A DNA stretch of 28,023 nucleotides from Herminiimonas sp. (GTDB taxonomy: Bacteria; Pseudomonadota; Gammaproteobacteria; Burkholderiales; Burkholderiaceae): contig JACMQD010000489.1 in NCBI GenBank assembly GCA_014377155.1, positions 1 to 28,023 on the forward strand. Reading direction: 5' to 3'. A program made the position numbers and the translations under genes. The notes under the pieces were generated by a model. The model saw only the letters and a list, made by a program, of their open reading frames with translations, was not told the DNA's origin and searched no databases. Shown in pieces: positions 8,748-17,217 of the stretch. The first letter of the stretch is position 1, and the number at the start of each line of letters is the position of its first letter.

Positions 8748-9407
8748 ATGAAAAAACTGCTCGGCCTGTTGATGGCCGCCTGCCTTGCCGCACCACTGGC
8801 GCAGGCGCAAACCGCAACCGCTGCGAAGAAGCCAGCGAAAAAACACGCGACGAAAGCCAAGATCGCGAAGGCGATCGAACCGAAATCCGGCAAGCTGCTC
8901 GATGACGAGGACAAGGAATTCGACGCCGGCACGGCAGCAGTGACGAACGTCACTTGCGAGCTGGGCAACAAGGTGACGCTGTATCGTAATGCAAATGACA
9001 ACGAACACATGGCACTGCGCTGGAACCAGCGCGTGCATCAGATGACCCGGGTTTCCACCAGCACCGGCGCGGACCGTTTCGAGAACACGAAATTCGGTCT
9101 GGTCTGGATTGGCATTCCCGCAAAGGGCATGCTGCTGGACGCGAAACGCGGCCAGCAACTTGCCAATGAATGCAAGGATGCCGAGCAACTGCATTCGGTC
9201 GTGGCAGCACCGATCGAACCCGCCCGTCCAGCCGATTTGCCGCCGCCGATTCCGGCACCTCGTGCCGTGCCCAAATCCGAATCGACAACGGCACCAAAAG
9301 CACCGGTGAAACCCGGCGCTGCAGCCGAACCGAATCCGGAAGCCAAGCCAGCGCCCGCAACCGCTCCGGAGCCGAAACCAGAACCGAAACCAGAACCGAA
9401 AGCATGA
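8748..9407 (+). CDS. Exported protein with MliC-like (lysozyme inhibitor) domain and Pro/Glu/Lys tail
   Basis: A 219-residue protein with a clear signal peptide (MKKLLGLLMAACLAAPLAQA, probable cut after residue 20), so it acts in the periplasm or outside. A lysine-rich linker follows. Residues about 66-143 resemble the MliC/PliC lysozyme-inhibitor fold: one cysteine near each end (Cys70, Cys142), RVSTSTGADRFEN like the family's SxSGxxY stretch, then LVW. The match is by eye and partial. Cys12 lies in the signal peptide without a proper lipobox, so a lipoprotein is unlikely. The last 60 residues are Pro/Ala/Lys/Glu-rich and end in PEPKPEPKPEPKA. It sits between mdh and acnA (67 bases before acnA). 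No link to the TCA cycle is evident. Confidence 0.7.
   Translation: MKKLLGLLMAACLAAPLAQAQTATAAKKPAKKHATKAKIAKAIEPKSGKLLDDEDKEFDAGTAAVTNVTCELGNKVTLYRNANDNEHMALRWNQRVHQMTRVSTSTGADRFENTKFGLVWIGIPAKGMLLDAKRGQQLANECKDAEQLHSVVAAPIEPARPADLPPPIPAPRAVPKSESTTAPKAPVKPGAAAEPNPEAKPAPATAPEPKPEPKPEPKA
9372..9401 (+). repeat. 12-bp tandem repeat encoding Pro-Glu/Pro-Lys
   Basis: The unit CCGAAACCAGAA occurs twice and then half again, encoding the carboxy-terminal PKPE repeats of the exported protein. In-frame copy-number changes by slippage would only lengthen or shorten this tail. Confidence 0.7.
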
Positions 9408-9474
9408 CGCATCCCGTCATCGGCAATAACAACAAAAACCGTTTAATCAAGTGATTCGCATCCAAGGAGAGGTC

Positions 9475-12210
9475 ATGGCCCGCAATACGCTCAACACACT
9501 GAAGGATTTCAAGATTACCGAGACCAGGAAAGGCAAGTTCTACTCGCTGCCGGCACTGGAGAAAAAACTCGGTGTGAACCTCTCCCGCCTGCCGATATCA
9601 ATCAGGATCGTGCTCGAGTCGGTGTTGCGCAATTGCGATGGCAAGAAAGTTACGGAAGAGCATATCCATCAGCTTGCCAACTGGCTCCCCAATGCAACGC
9701 GCACGGATGAGATTCCTTTCGTGGTGGCGCGCGTGGTGCTGCAGGATTTCACCGGCGTGCCGCTGCTGGCAGACCTGGCCGCGATGCGCAACGTCGCCGC
9801 GAAGATGGGTGTGCGCGCGAAGAACATCGAGCCGCTGGTACCGGTCGACCTGGTGGTCGACCATTCGGTACAAATTGATCACTACCGCGAGAAAAAAGCG
9901 CTCGACCTGAACATGAAACTCGAATTTCAACGCAATAACGAGCGTTATCAGTTCATGAAATGGGGCATGCAGGCGTTCGACACGTTCGGCGTGGTGCCAC
10001 CAGGTTTCGGTATCGTCCACCAGGTCAACCTGGAATACCTGGCGCGCGGCGTCTTCAAGAAAAAAGATACAGCCGGCGACGTCTACTACCCCGACACATT
10101 GGTCGGCACCGATTCCCACACCACCATGATCAACGGCATCGGCGTGGTCGGCTGGGGTGTCGGCGGCATCGAAGCGGAAGCCGGGATGCTCGGCCAGCCC
10201 GTGTATTTCCTGACACCCGACGTGGTCGGCGTCAACCTGACCGGCCAGCTGCGTGAAGGCGTGACCGCAACCGATCTCGTGCTGACGATCACCGAACTGC
10301 TGCGCCGTGAAAAAGTGGTCGGCAAGTTCGTCGAATTCTTCGGCGAAGGCACTGCCAGCCTGTCGCTGACAGACCGGGCGACGATTGCCAACATGGCACC
10401 CGAATACGGCGCCACCATGGGCTTCTTTCCGGTTGACGATGCCACCATCGACTACTTCCGCGGCACCGGTCGCAGCAAGGCGGAAATCGATGCCTTCGAA
10501 GCTTACTTTCGGGCGCAAAAACTCTACGGTATTCCAAAATCCGGCGACATCGATTACACCAACGTGGTGGCGCTCGATCTTGGCGCCGTCAGCCCTTCCC
10601 TGGCCGGCCCGAAACGGCCACAGGATCGCATCGAGATCGGTAACGTCAAGGCAAATTTTGCCGACCTGTTTTCGAAGTCGACTGCCGAAAACGGTTTTAA
10701 CAAGAATGCCGACGACCTCGACGCGACGTACGTCAATGCTGACGGCGTCAAGGTCAAGAATGGCGATGTGCTGATCGCCGCGATAACGTCCTGCACCAAT
10801 ACCTCTAACCCGAGCGTGCTGCTGACGGCCGGCCTGCTGGCCAAGAAAGCCGTGGAAATGGGTCTGAAGGTGTCGCCACACATCAAGACATCGCTGGCAC
10901 CGGGCTCGCGTGTCGTGACGAAATACCTGGAAGCTGCCGGCCTGTTGCCATATCTCGAAAAGCTTGGCTTCGGTGTCACGGCATACGGTTGCACCACCTG
11001 CATCGGCAACGCCGGCGATCTAACACCGGCGATGAACGACGCCATTGTTCAGAACGACATCATTGCCTCGGCCGTCCTGTCGGGCAACCGCAATTTCGAA
11101 GCGCGGATTCATCCGAACATCAAGTCGAATTTCCTCGCATCGCCGCCGCTGGTGGTGGCCTATGCAATTGCCGGCAACATGAACGTCGACCTGATGACGC
11201 AGCCGGTTGGTCGCGGCAAGGGTGCCGACGGCAAGATGCGCGACGTCTTCCTTGGCGACATCTGGCCTACCAGCCAGGAAGTCGGCAAACTGATGAAATT
11301 CGCGATGAATGCGAAGACGTTCAAGGAAAACTATGCCGACGTAAAAGGCGCACCGGGCAAGCTGTGGGAAGGCATCAAGGGCGTGGCACAAGGCGAAGTT
11401 TATGACTGGCCGAAGTCGACATACATTGCCGAGCCGCCGTTTTTCGCCGATTTCACGATGGAGCCGAAAGCGGCAGCAACCGGCATCAACGGCGCGCGCG
11501 CACTTGGTGTCTTCGGCGATTCGATCACGACCGACCATATCTCGCCTGCCGGCTCGATCAAGGAATCCAGCCCGGCCGGCAAGTGGCTCACTGCCAACGG
11601 CGTCCTGAAGGCCGACTTCAATTCCTACGGCTCCCGCCGTGGCAATCACGAGATCATGATGCGCGGCACGTTTGCAAACGTTCGCATCAAGAATCTCATG
11701 ATTCCCGCACAACCGGACGGCTCGCGAGTCGAGGGCGGCATCACGACCTATCAGCCGAGCGGCGAAGAAATGTCGATTTACGATGCGGCCATGAAGTATG
11801 TGGCCGAGGGTGTGCCGACGATGGTGTTCGGTGGCGAAGAATACGGCACCGGATCGTCGCGCGACTGGGCGGCCAAAGGCACCCAGCTGCTCGGCGTCAA
11901 GGCAGTGTTGGCGCGCTCGTTCGAGCGTATCCACCGCTCGAATTTGGTCGGCATGGGTGTGCTGCCACTGCAGTTTCTCAATGACCAGAGCACGCAGTCG
12001 TTGGGAATCAGCGGCCATGAAACCTTCGACCTGAAGGGCATGGACGGCGAAATCCGCCCGCAGCAGGAAGTCACGTTGGTGATACACCGCCTGAACGGCA
12101 CAGTCGACGAGGTAACAGTACTGCTGCGAATCGACACGCCGATCGAGGTCGATTACTACAAGCACGGCGGCATCCTGCCATTCGTGCTGCGGCAGTTGCT
12201 GGCAGCCTGA
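9475..12210 (+). CDS. acnA: Aconitate hydratase A
   Basis: Isomerises citrate to isocitrate through cis-aconitate, using a [4Fe-4S] cluster. The 911-residue length is that of the AcnA/IRP type. The cluster ligands are Cys440 in [10 protein letters not shown] and Cys506 and Cys509 in GCTTCIGN, close to E. coli positions 435, 501 and 504. The swivel domain motif [17 protein letters not shown] is near the end. I start at ATG 9475 because AAGGAGAGG lies immediately upstream; a GTG at 9451 would put that site inside the gene. It follows the MliC-like gene by 67 bases and may be cotranscribed with mdh. A strong hairpin follows at 12258-12290. Confidence 0.97.
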   Translation: MARNTLNTLKDFKITETRKGKFYSLPALEKKLGVNLSRLPISIRIVLESVLRNCDGKKVTEEHIHQLANWLPNATRTDEIPFVVARVVLQDFTGVPLLADLAAMRNVAAKMGVRAKNIEPLVPVDLVVDHSVQIDHYREKKALDLNMKLEFQRNNERYQFMKWGMQAFDTFGVVPPGFGIVHQVNLEYLARGVFKKKDTAGDVYYPDTLVGTDSHTTMINGIGVVGWGVGGIEAEAGMLGQPVYFLTPDVVGVNLTGQLREGVTATDLVLTITELLRREKVVGKFVEFFGEGTASLSLTDRATIANMAPEYGATMGFFPVDDATIDYFRGTGRSKAEIDAFEAYFRAQKLYGIPKSGDIDYTNVVALDLGAVSPSLAGPKRPQDRIEIGNVKANFADLFSKSTAENGFNKNADDLDATYVNADGVKVKNGDVLIAAITSCTNTSNPSVLLTAGLLAKKAVEMGLKVSPHIKTSLAPGSRVVTKYLEAAGLLPYLEKLGFGVTAYGCTTCIGNAGDLTPAMNDAIVQNDIIASAVLSGNRNFEARIHPNIKSNFLASPPLVVAYAIAGNMNVDLMTQPVGRGKGADGKMRDVFLGDIWPTSQEVGKLMKFAMNAKTFKENYADVKGAPGKLWEGIKGVAQGEVYDWPKSTYIAEPPFFADFTMEPKAAATGINGARALGVFGDSITTDHISPAGSIKESSPAGKWLTANGVLKADFNSYGSRRGNHEIMMRGTFANVRIKNLMIPAQPDGSRVEGGITTYQPSGEEMSIYDAAMKYVAEGVPTMVFGGEEYGTGSSRDWAAKGTQLLGVKAVLARSFERIHRSNLVGMGVLPLQFLNDQSTQSLGISGHETFDLKGMDGEIRPQQEVTLVIHRLNGTVDEVTVLLRIDTPIEVDYYKHGGILPFVLRQLLAA

Positions 12211-12257
12211 TCACTGACCTTCTGGCATCCGGCAAAACCAGCTGCCTGCAACCTGCC

Positions 12258-12290
12258 CGAGGCGCGCAGGTCGCAGGCTTGCGCGCCTCG
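12258..12290 (+). terminator. Perfect 11-bp hairpin after acnA
   Basis: CGAGGCGCGCA (12258-12268) pairs with TGCGCGCCTCG (12280-12290), starting 48 bases after the acnA stop. There is no T run after it, so it is either a factor-assisted terminator or a 3'-end stabiliser. Confidence 0.5.
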
Positions 12291-12386
12291 AAGTGACAGG
12301 GCGCAAACACTTACTCGGCATCTATATTTACCGTCGATGCAGGTCAGTCATGCTGTAGTAATCCAGGCAGAAGCTGTCATATCCAC

Positions 12387-12419
12387 TACAATACAAACCG
12401 TCCGCTTCACTACGGTTTG
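12387..12419 (+). promoter_or_regulatory. Possible -10 box and leader hairpin before the DUF2863-type gene
   Basis: TACAAT (12387-12392) matches five of six -10 bases, with no good -35. It is followed by a perfect 8-bp hairpin CAAACCGT/ACGGTTTG (12394-12401 with 12412-12419) that ends 6 bases before the ATG. No Shine-Dalgarno sequence is visible, so a very short leader is plausible. Confidence 0.35.
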
Positions 12420-12425
12420 CCCCTC

Positions 12426-13679
12426 ATGCGTCGTCCCTCGAAAAATTCTCCCCACAAGCTTTCCGCAGAAAGCCAGCGCCTTGTCATGCTCGCACAAGGC
12501 GTGGTCCAGGCCGGCAGTCGTCTCGAAGCGCGGGCATGGGAAAACGCTCTTGATGCGCAGACGCACAAGCTCCTTAAAAGCCATCATCAGGCCGGTATCG
12601 ATCACGCACTCGACCATCTTTTCACGCTCGAGCCCGATGGCTACGATGCGCTCATGGAGGCAGTCGAAGCCGCCAGCGAATCGGTGGTTATCGAGCATGA
12701 AGGCCAGCAGTTCGATGCGCTACTGATCGCCCTGCCGATTCTTGCGTGGACGCGCTTTACCATTCCATCGGGACCGATTGCGGCCGATGCACTCGACACC
12801 CTTGCCGCCCATCTGTATGCACATGTACTTGCCGGCGACACCCGGTTGGCAATGGCGCCGATGCTGTATGCAATCGACCAGTTGCCACGTACGCCTGCAG
12901 ATACCTACGCATTGACGCACAAGATGGCACAGTCCGCACTCAAGGGCGAACCAGTACGCGTTGCCACCGGCACGCCGGAAACGGCGCCCTTTCTTGCAGA
13001 CACGCGTTACCTGCTTGCTGCGGCAGTCGTGCCATCAGGCACACCGCTGTTTCGCTGGCAGGCGTCGCTCGACCTGCGTGATCGGACCCATGCGCTGGAG
13101 CAGTGGCAAGCGCAGGCATTGCCGAACATCGTGCGCCTGCTGCCTGGCTGCGGCATTGACCTGCTGCTGCCGCAGGCATACTACATCGCCTGTCGTGAAG
13201 CCGACCGCAACATCCGGCCAGCCTCGATCCGCGCCGCAGTACATTACCTGACCAACACACTCGAAATCGAGGCCGACGCACTGCAGGCCGTGATCGGCTC
13301 CTTCGGCGAAGATCCGGCGGATGAACGCATCGACGAATACCGTGTCAGCTTCCTGCTGGCTGACGACACGGAGGTTCTTTACGGCATCGTATGGCCCTTA
13401 TACGGTGCCGAAGACGCCGAACAGGTACTACGCGCCAGTCTGACGGACGTCGTTGCCGGCAGCCTGCCAATGGGGACCGCGATTGCCCAGGCGCCGATCG
13501 ACGAAATTCTGAACTTGCTCGAGGAATCCGGTATCAAGCGCGTACAACAGCATGAAGAGCGCTTTCCGCTGGAATTCTGCGACGATTGCGGCGCACCGCT
13601 TTATCCGGATCTCGAAGCAGAGCTGGTACATGCGGAAATGCCGGAAGACGTGCCGCAGGCCACCACGCATTTCCACTGA
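12426..13679 (+). CDS. DUF2863-type conserved protein of unknown function
   Basis: A 417-residue soluble protein that I recognise as the DUF2863 type, found mainly in Burkholderiales; the function is not known. There is no signal peptide or membrane segment. It is rich in Ala, Leu and acidic residues and looks mostly helical. Near the end FCDDCGAPLYPD holds a CxxC-G pair, like half of a zinc ribbon, with His residues in the following tail. The start at ATG 12426 is the first ATG and gives a basic amino terminus (MRRPSKNSPHK). A TTG three codons upstream lies in a hairpin. No ribosome site is visible. It is convergent with the carboxypeptidase gene. Confidence 0.75.
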   Translation: MRRPSKNSPHKLSAESQRLVMLAQGVVQAGSRLEARAWENALDAQTHKLLKSHHQAGIDHALDHLFTLEPDGYDALMEAVEAASESVVIEHEGQQFDALLIALPILAWTRFTIPSGPIAADALDTLAAHLYAHVLAGDTRLAMAPMLYAIDQLPRTPADTYALTHKMAQSALKGEPVRVATGTPETAPFLADTRYLLAAAVVPSGTPLFRWQASLDLRDRTHALEQWQAQALPNIVRLLPGCGIDLLLPQAYYIACREADRNIRPASIRAAVHYLTNTLEIEADALQAVIGSFGEDPADERIDEYRVSFLLADDTEVLYGIVWPLYGAEDAEQVLRASLTDVVAGSLPMGTAIAQAPIDEILNLLEESGIKRVQQHEERFPLEFCDDCGAPLYPDLEAELVHAEMPEDVPQATTHFH

Positions 13680-13726
13680 GGCGGCTCGCAGTTCCTTTGC
13701 AAACCTGCCTTGCTGACTGAACCTCG

Positions 13727-14866
13727 TCAGGTTCCAGCCCGGCTGCTGCCAAGGGAATGCAGGATTGCCTGCAACATCGACCGGCCAAGCGCCGCGCTAC
13801 GAGCCCCATTCCAGCCAACCTTCGGGTCCGGCAACGCCGCATTGTCCTTGAACGGCATTTCGAGCGTGAGCGAGACACATTTGAAATGGTGGGCCACATA
13901 TTTCGATGCGAGCCGCAAAACCTCTTCGCGGTACTTGCTGGAAGCATAGCCGTAGGTGGTTTGAAAATCCGGGCTGACGGCTTTCAAGTAATCGACAAAA
14001 TCCTGTTGCGCAACTCGCTGCACATCAGTAAACCCTTCCAGCATTTCGCTGCCAGCGACGAATACGTAAGGTAAGCCTTCATCGCCGTGCACATCAAGAA
14101 ACAGGTCGCAGCCGGTCTCATGCATCAAACTCCGTACTGCGAGGACTTCCGGGCTATGTTGGGCGCTCGGCGCCATCCATTCCCGGTTCAGGTTCGCGCC
14201 AGTTGCGCTGGTGCGCAAATTACCACGCGCCGCGCCATCCGGATTCATGTTCGGCACGATATAGAAAACCACTTGCTGGCGTAAGCAGCGTGCCACCGGG
14301 TCGGCCATGTCGAGCAGGCTTTCGATCATGCCTTCGGCAAACCATTCGGCCATCGTTTCGCCCGGATGTTGCCTTGCAATGACCCAGACTTTTTTCAGCG
14401 CATTTCGGTCGCCAATCATGACGGCATTCAGGTCGCGTCCGTCGCGGGTCGTTGCCAAATCGAGAATCCGGACCTCGGCACATCGGCCGGCACGGCCGAG
14501 CAGATCAAGATGCCTGTCCCAGCCGTACGGCTCAAAATACGCGTAATACACGCTGTCGTGGTCGGGCGTATGGGAAATCGTCAGCACCTGCCCGTCATAT
14601 GTGGTCGGCACCCTGAACCATGTGCGTCGGTCATGGCTGGCAACGGCCTGGTAGTTTTTCCAGCCATCCGGATAACTGCTGACGCCGGCATTCAGGAAAC
14701 GCAGGTTACAGGCGGTACCGCGTGCGCCCTGGAGGCGAAAATAGAACCATTGCAGGAACTCGGCGTGCGAATCCTTGCGGATACGCAGGTCAATCTGCTG
14801 CGGATCGTCCGCATGCACGACGTCGATTGCACCGCCGTCGAAACGAGCGCTGATTTTCAAGGCCAT
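13727..14866 (-). CDS. M14-family cytosolic zinc carboxypeptidase (Nna1/CCP-like)
   Basis: A 379-residue metallopeptidase of the M14 cytosolic carboxypeptidase branch, whose eukaryotic members trim glutamate from tubulin. The bacterial substrate is unknown. Residues 1-120 form the beta-rich amino-terminal domain typical of this branch ([11 protein letters not shown], then FEPYGWDRH). The peptidase domain shows the zinc ligands His and Glu in [11 protein letters not shown] and the third ligand His in [27 protein letters not shown] carries substrate-binding Asn and Arg, and LTLEMPFKD the catalytic Glu. No signal peptide, so cytoplasmic. ATG 14866 has GGAAG upstream; a longer frame with an implausible Cys/His-rich start exists. 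It converges on the DUF2863-type gene. Confidence 0.88.
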   Translation of the reverse strand: MALKISARFDGGAIDVVHADDPQQIDLRIRKDSHAEFLQWFYFRLQGARGTACNLRFLNAGVSSYPDGWKNYQAVASHDRRTWFRVPTTYDGQVLTISHTPDHDSVYYAYFEPYGWDRHLDLLGRAGRCAEVRILDLATTRDGRDLNAVMIGDRNALKKVWVIARQHPGETMAEWFAEGMIESLLDMADPVARCLRQQVVFYIVPNMNPDGAARGNLRTSATGANLNREWMAPSAQHSPEVLAVRSLMHETGCDLFLDVHGDEGLPYVFVAGSEMLEGFTDVQRVAQQDFVDYLKAVSPDFQTTYGYASSKYREEVLRLASKYVAHHFKCVSLTLEMPFKDNAALPDPKVGWNGARSAALGRSMLQAILHSLGSSRAGT

Positions 14867-15020
14867 TGGTGGCTTCCAGACTTGTTGATAGACGTTGCAT
14901 GATAGGGGATTTCCGCAGTCCGAACAGGCGGTGTGACAGCGCCGGCGGTTCGTTGCCAGCCCGAACAAATGATGTTGCACAACGCCTGCGCGGGAATGGA
15001 TAGCCGCATGCGGGCTCTGT

Positions 15021-15026
15021 TATACT
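15021..15026 (+). promoter_or_regulatory. -10 box of the tRNA-Pro promoter
   Basis: TATACT lies 11 bases before the mature tRNA 5' end and is followed by a GC-rich discriminator (CCGCGCTC), as expected for a stringently controlled stable-RNA promoter. No clear -35 is seen. Confidence 0.45.
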
Positions 15027-15037
15027 CCGCGCTCAGT

Positions 15038-15114
<77 letters not shown>

Positions 15115-15152
15115 ATCACGTTTGACATCGCCGTCCGAATGTCGAAACAGTT

Positions 15153-15171
15153 TTAAAAAACGATTTTTTAA
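15153..15171 (+). terminator. Possible terminator of tRNA-Pro
   Basis: TTAAAAAA (15153-15160) pairs with TTTTTTAA (15164-15171) around CGA, 39 bases after the tRNA. It is purely A-T, hence weak as a stem, but carries a six-T run. Confidence 0.35.
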
Positions 15172-15301
15172 TTTGCCGGAAGGCGGGGTGTGACAGGTCT
15201 GTTGTTATTTTGGGGTAGGTGCATCCCGTTTGCCAATTCGCATGTGCGACCGATTAAGGCACCTGATATTCTCTTGGAACACGTTAATTACGGGGGAAAC
15301 G

Positions 15302-15568
15302 GTGTCGGACCTACCACTTAAACTCGATGGCCTCACATTCGAAGTTTTCGAAATTTCTGCAAGCGCAGATACCATTAATGCAAGCGCTGATGCGTTCGGA
15401 ACCAGCTTTTCAGACCAGCAAGACCGTATCTTTGAAACGCTCATGTCGTTTCAGGATGGCGACGACATCGCGTTGGCCAGTACACCTGATACACCGGCAC
15501 ACATGCTTGAGTCGGCCGTGCACATGATTCGAGCGGTATTCAGGATCGATACGCCGATGTACCAGTAA
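15302..15568 (+). CDS. Small acidic protein of unknown function
   Basis: An 88-residue frame that I do not recognise. It has no signal peptide or membrane segment. The sequence is acidic and Ser/Thr/Ala-rich (ISASADTINASADAFGTSFS) and ends with an amphipathic helix-like part (HMLESAVHMIRAVFRIDTPMYQ). I start at GTG 15302 because GGGGGA lies 4 bases upstream. An ATG at 15242 would add 20 residues without a ribosome site. A terminator-like hairpin follows 9 bases after the stop, which supports a separate small transcription unit. No neighbour suggests a role. Confidence 0.5.
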   Translation: MSDLPLKLDGLTFEVFEISASADTINASADAFGTSFSDQQDRIFETLMSFQDGDDIALASTPDTPAHMLESAVHMIRAVFRIDTPMYQ

Positions 15569-15577
15569 CTGTTACTT

Positions 15578-15603
15578 GCAGCCTGCAATGCCAATGAGGC
15601 TGC
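15578..15603 (+). terminator. Terminator-like hairpin after the 88-residue gene
   Basis: GCAGCCT (15578-15584) pairs perfectly with AGGCTGC (15597-15603). The downstream sequence is moderately T-rich (GATTGATTTATT). Confidence 0.45.
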
Positions 15604-16050
15604 GATTGATTTATTCCAGTGCATCGTCTTGATGCGAGGCGAGCTTCGGCGATCATAGCCGCGCTTGGCCGACTGGACAAGGTGCCCTTCGGGCGCTAAC
15701 GCATGTTGCATCCAAACTTCAACCGGCCGGGGCGGCTCATGCGCCCCACGCCAACCGCGACCCTACGCGCAAGAATCGCCGATCCGTGTGGCAGCCATGC
15801 GAACCTAATCTTGCCGGCAGCCCAGCCAACTGCACCAGTAATCCTGAAAAATTCTCAATAAGTTGCGTGTCGGAATTTTTTACACATTTTGAGAAGGTTT
15901 CTACATTACAATATCTTAATGGCATGATTTTAAACACAATAAGTTGAGTGGTTCAAAAATTGCTTAGTAGAATCTGACGATGACGACTCCGGCACTTGGC
16001 CAACCGACGCTTTTGCACGGTAGCCGGCGCCACAGCACTTGGAAAATATT
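15604..16050. other. Gap of about 450 bases with an AT-rich repeat patch
   Basis: I see no convincing gene here. A GGGGCG/CGCCCC hairpin lies at 15729-15747. From 15851 to 15960 the base composition drops to about 29% GC (32 of 110 counted), against clearly GC-rich surroundings. Inside are an imperfect direct repeat, CAATAAGTTG at 15856 and 15937 (each followed by nGTG), and a nested dyad, TTCTCAA...TTGAGAA enclosing GTGT...ACAC. A TGGCATG stretch (15920-15926) resembles a sigma54 -24 element, but no matching -12 GC is present. Confidence 0.4.
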
Positions 16051-16299
16051 ATGGACAGCAATGCATGGCAGGCCGGCAGTAGTTTGCCAGACACGACTAC
16101 TGGTTTCATGCGGCGCGACTTCGTGACGGCCGCACTCGTCGAGCAGAGCATTGCGCTCCAAGATCAAGCCGGTACCCGCTATGCAGCGGTGTTTTTGGAC
16201 TATAAAGGCGTTCCTGTCGATATCGCACTGCGCGTGCTGTTGCGGCCACACGAGCGCCGCAGGATGATCAACCCATCGGGCAGCCCGGTTTTTTCCTGA
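16051..16299 (+). CDS. Small protein of unknown function, Oxalobacteraceae-like
   Basis: An 82-residue frame. From memory it resembles short uncharacterised proteins of this bacterial family with a central VEQSIALQDQAGTRYAAVFL helix and a basic end (ALRVLLRPHERRR), but no function or domain name is known to me. No signal or membrane segment. ATG 16051 has a weak GGA 9 bases upstream; an in-frame TTG at 16039 is the alternative. It lies directly downstream of the AT-rich patch, which may hold its promoter. Confidence 0.55.
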   Translation: MDSNAWQAGSSLPDTTTGFMRRDFVTAALVEQSIALQDQAGTRYAAVFLDYKGVPVDIALRVLLRPHERRRMINPSGSPVFS

Positions 16300-16483
16300 A
16301 CAGTGGGACGGCGAAAGTCACGGGCGCTACAATCAAAAACACGCTGTCCTGCAATTCCTGGACTGATCGCGACCGGCGCTTTGTCGCCATGCACCTTTGC
16401 CTGTCGAGAGCGCTGAAACGCGCTACTATCGCGTTCCCGTTCGCGCTACCGATGCGACTCTACGCAGCCTATCTACGCCTTTC

Positions 16484-17194
16484 ATGACCACCTCAATTAC
16501 TGTCGATCCCCACGCCTTGCTCAAGCCTTTGAAGGCTTACATCGTTGAAGACCTGTCCAATGCCGACACCACCGCAAGTGCGGCCTTGGCAGAGGTTGCC
16601 CTGGGCGAACTTGCCGCACCGCTGCTGCAAATTCTGCGCGCCGGTGGCGCGCAAACCGATGACGTCGCCGTGCAATTCTTTGCCGATCCGGAAGACCCGA
16701 GTACGCCTGGCAATCTTTTCTTCTGGCCGTCGACCCGCACCAGTCTTTCGAGTACCTATGCCGATGCGTCGTCAGCCCAGTATTCCTTGCGTGCAGCAGT
16801 GTTTCTGTCTGAGCGCGATGATTACGGTGCGGTCTACCCTGCAGGCTTCAATCTGCTCCTGAAAATGGAAGCAAGTGCCTGCGAACTGGTGCGACAATTG
16901 CCTGCAGCCGTCTTCGAAAAGCTCGAATTCGCCCTCAAGGGCAACCCCGTACCGAAAGGTTTCGAGTTTCTCGACGACATACGGCATCTGCCGGTCATGC
17001 CCGGCATGCGCAGGCAGTTTCTGACCGCGATCACGCGGGCACATGAAGTGACCACGAAATCCAAACGCAAGGCCTTCGAAGCCGTCATGCTCAATTACAT
17101 CTGGGACGAAACCGAGCCGACCCGCGATTTCACATCGGTGCTGTCGACCATGGCATCGCTGTTCCTGGCAATTCACCATCAATCGAAACTCTGA
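16484..17194 (+). CDS. Conserved-looking cytosolic protein of unknown function
   Basis: A 236-residue protein that I do not recognise. It has no signal peptide or transmembrane segment and mixed helix/strand character, with aromatic patches (NLFFWPSTRT, YGAVYPAGFNLLL) and a basic stretch THEVTTKSKRK-like near residue 195. Codon use looks like the neighbours, so it is probably a real gene. ATG 16484 is the first ATG; no clear ribosome site precedes it. The 184 bases upstream hold a TACAAT -10-like box (16328-16333) with a weak -35. The stop lies 23 bases before the start of the metallo-hydrolase gene, so the two could be cotranscribed. Confidence 0.6.
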   Translation: MTTSITVDPHALLKPLKAYIVEDLSNADTTASAALAEVALGELAAPLLQILRAGGAQTDDVAVQFFADPEDPSTPGNLFFWPSTRTSLSSTYADASSAQYSLRAAVFLSERDDYGAVYPAGFNLLLKMEASACELVRQLPAAVFEKLEFALKGNPVPKGFEFLDDIRHLPVMPGMRRQFLTAITRAHEVTTKSKRKAFEAVMLNYIWDETEPTRDFTSVLSTMASLFLAIHHQSKL

Positions 17195-17217
17195 CTTTCA
17201 GCCGGGGAGAAAAAGCC

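Noticed and set aside
9598..10881. 427-codon frame on the minus strand inside acnA
   Set aside because: Antisense shadow caused by codon bias in a GC-rich gene. No ribosome site or domain, and acnA is intact.
15451..15711. 86-codon minus-strand frame opposite and beyond the 88-residue gene
   Set aside because: Half of it is antisense to the plus-strand gene and no ribosome site is seen. A short conserved element here cannot be excluded, but the sequence alone does not support a gene.
15918..15936. Sigma54 promoter (TGGCATG...) before the 82-residue gene
   Set aside because: The -24 element fits, but the -12 GC at the required distance is replaced by AA, so it is not a functional match. Kept only as part of the AT-rich patch finding.
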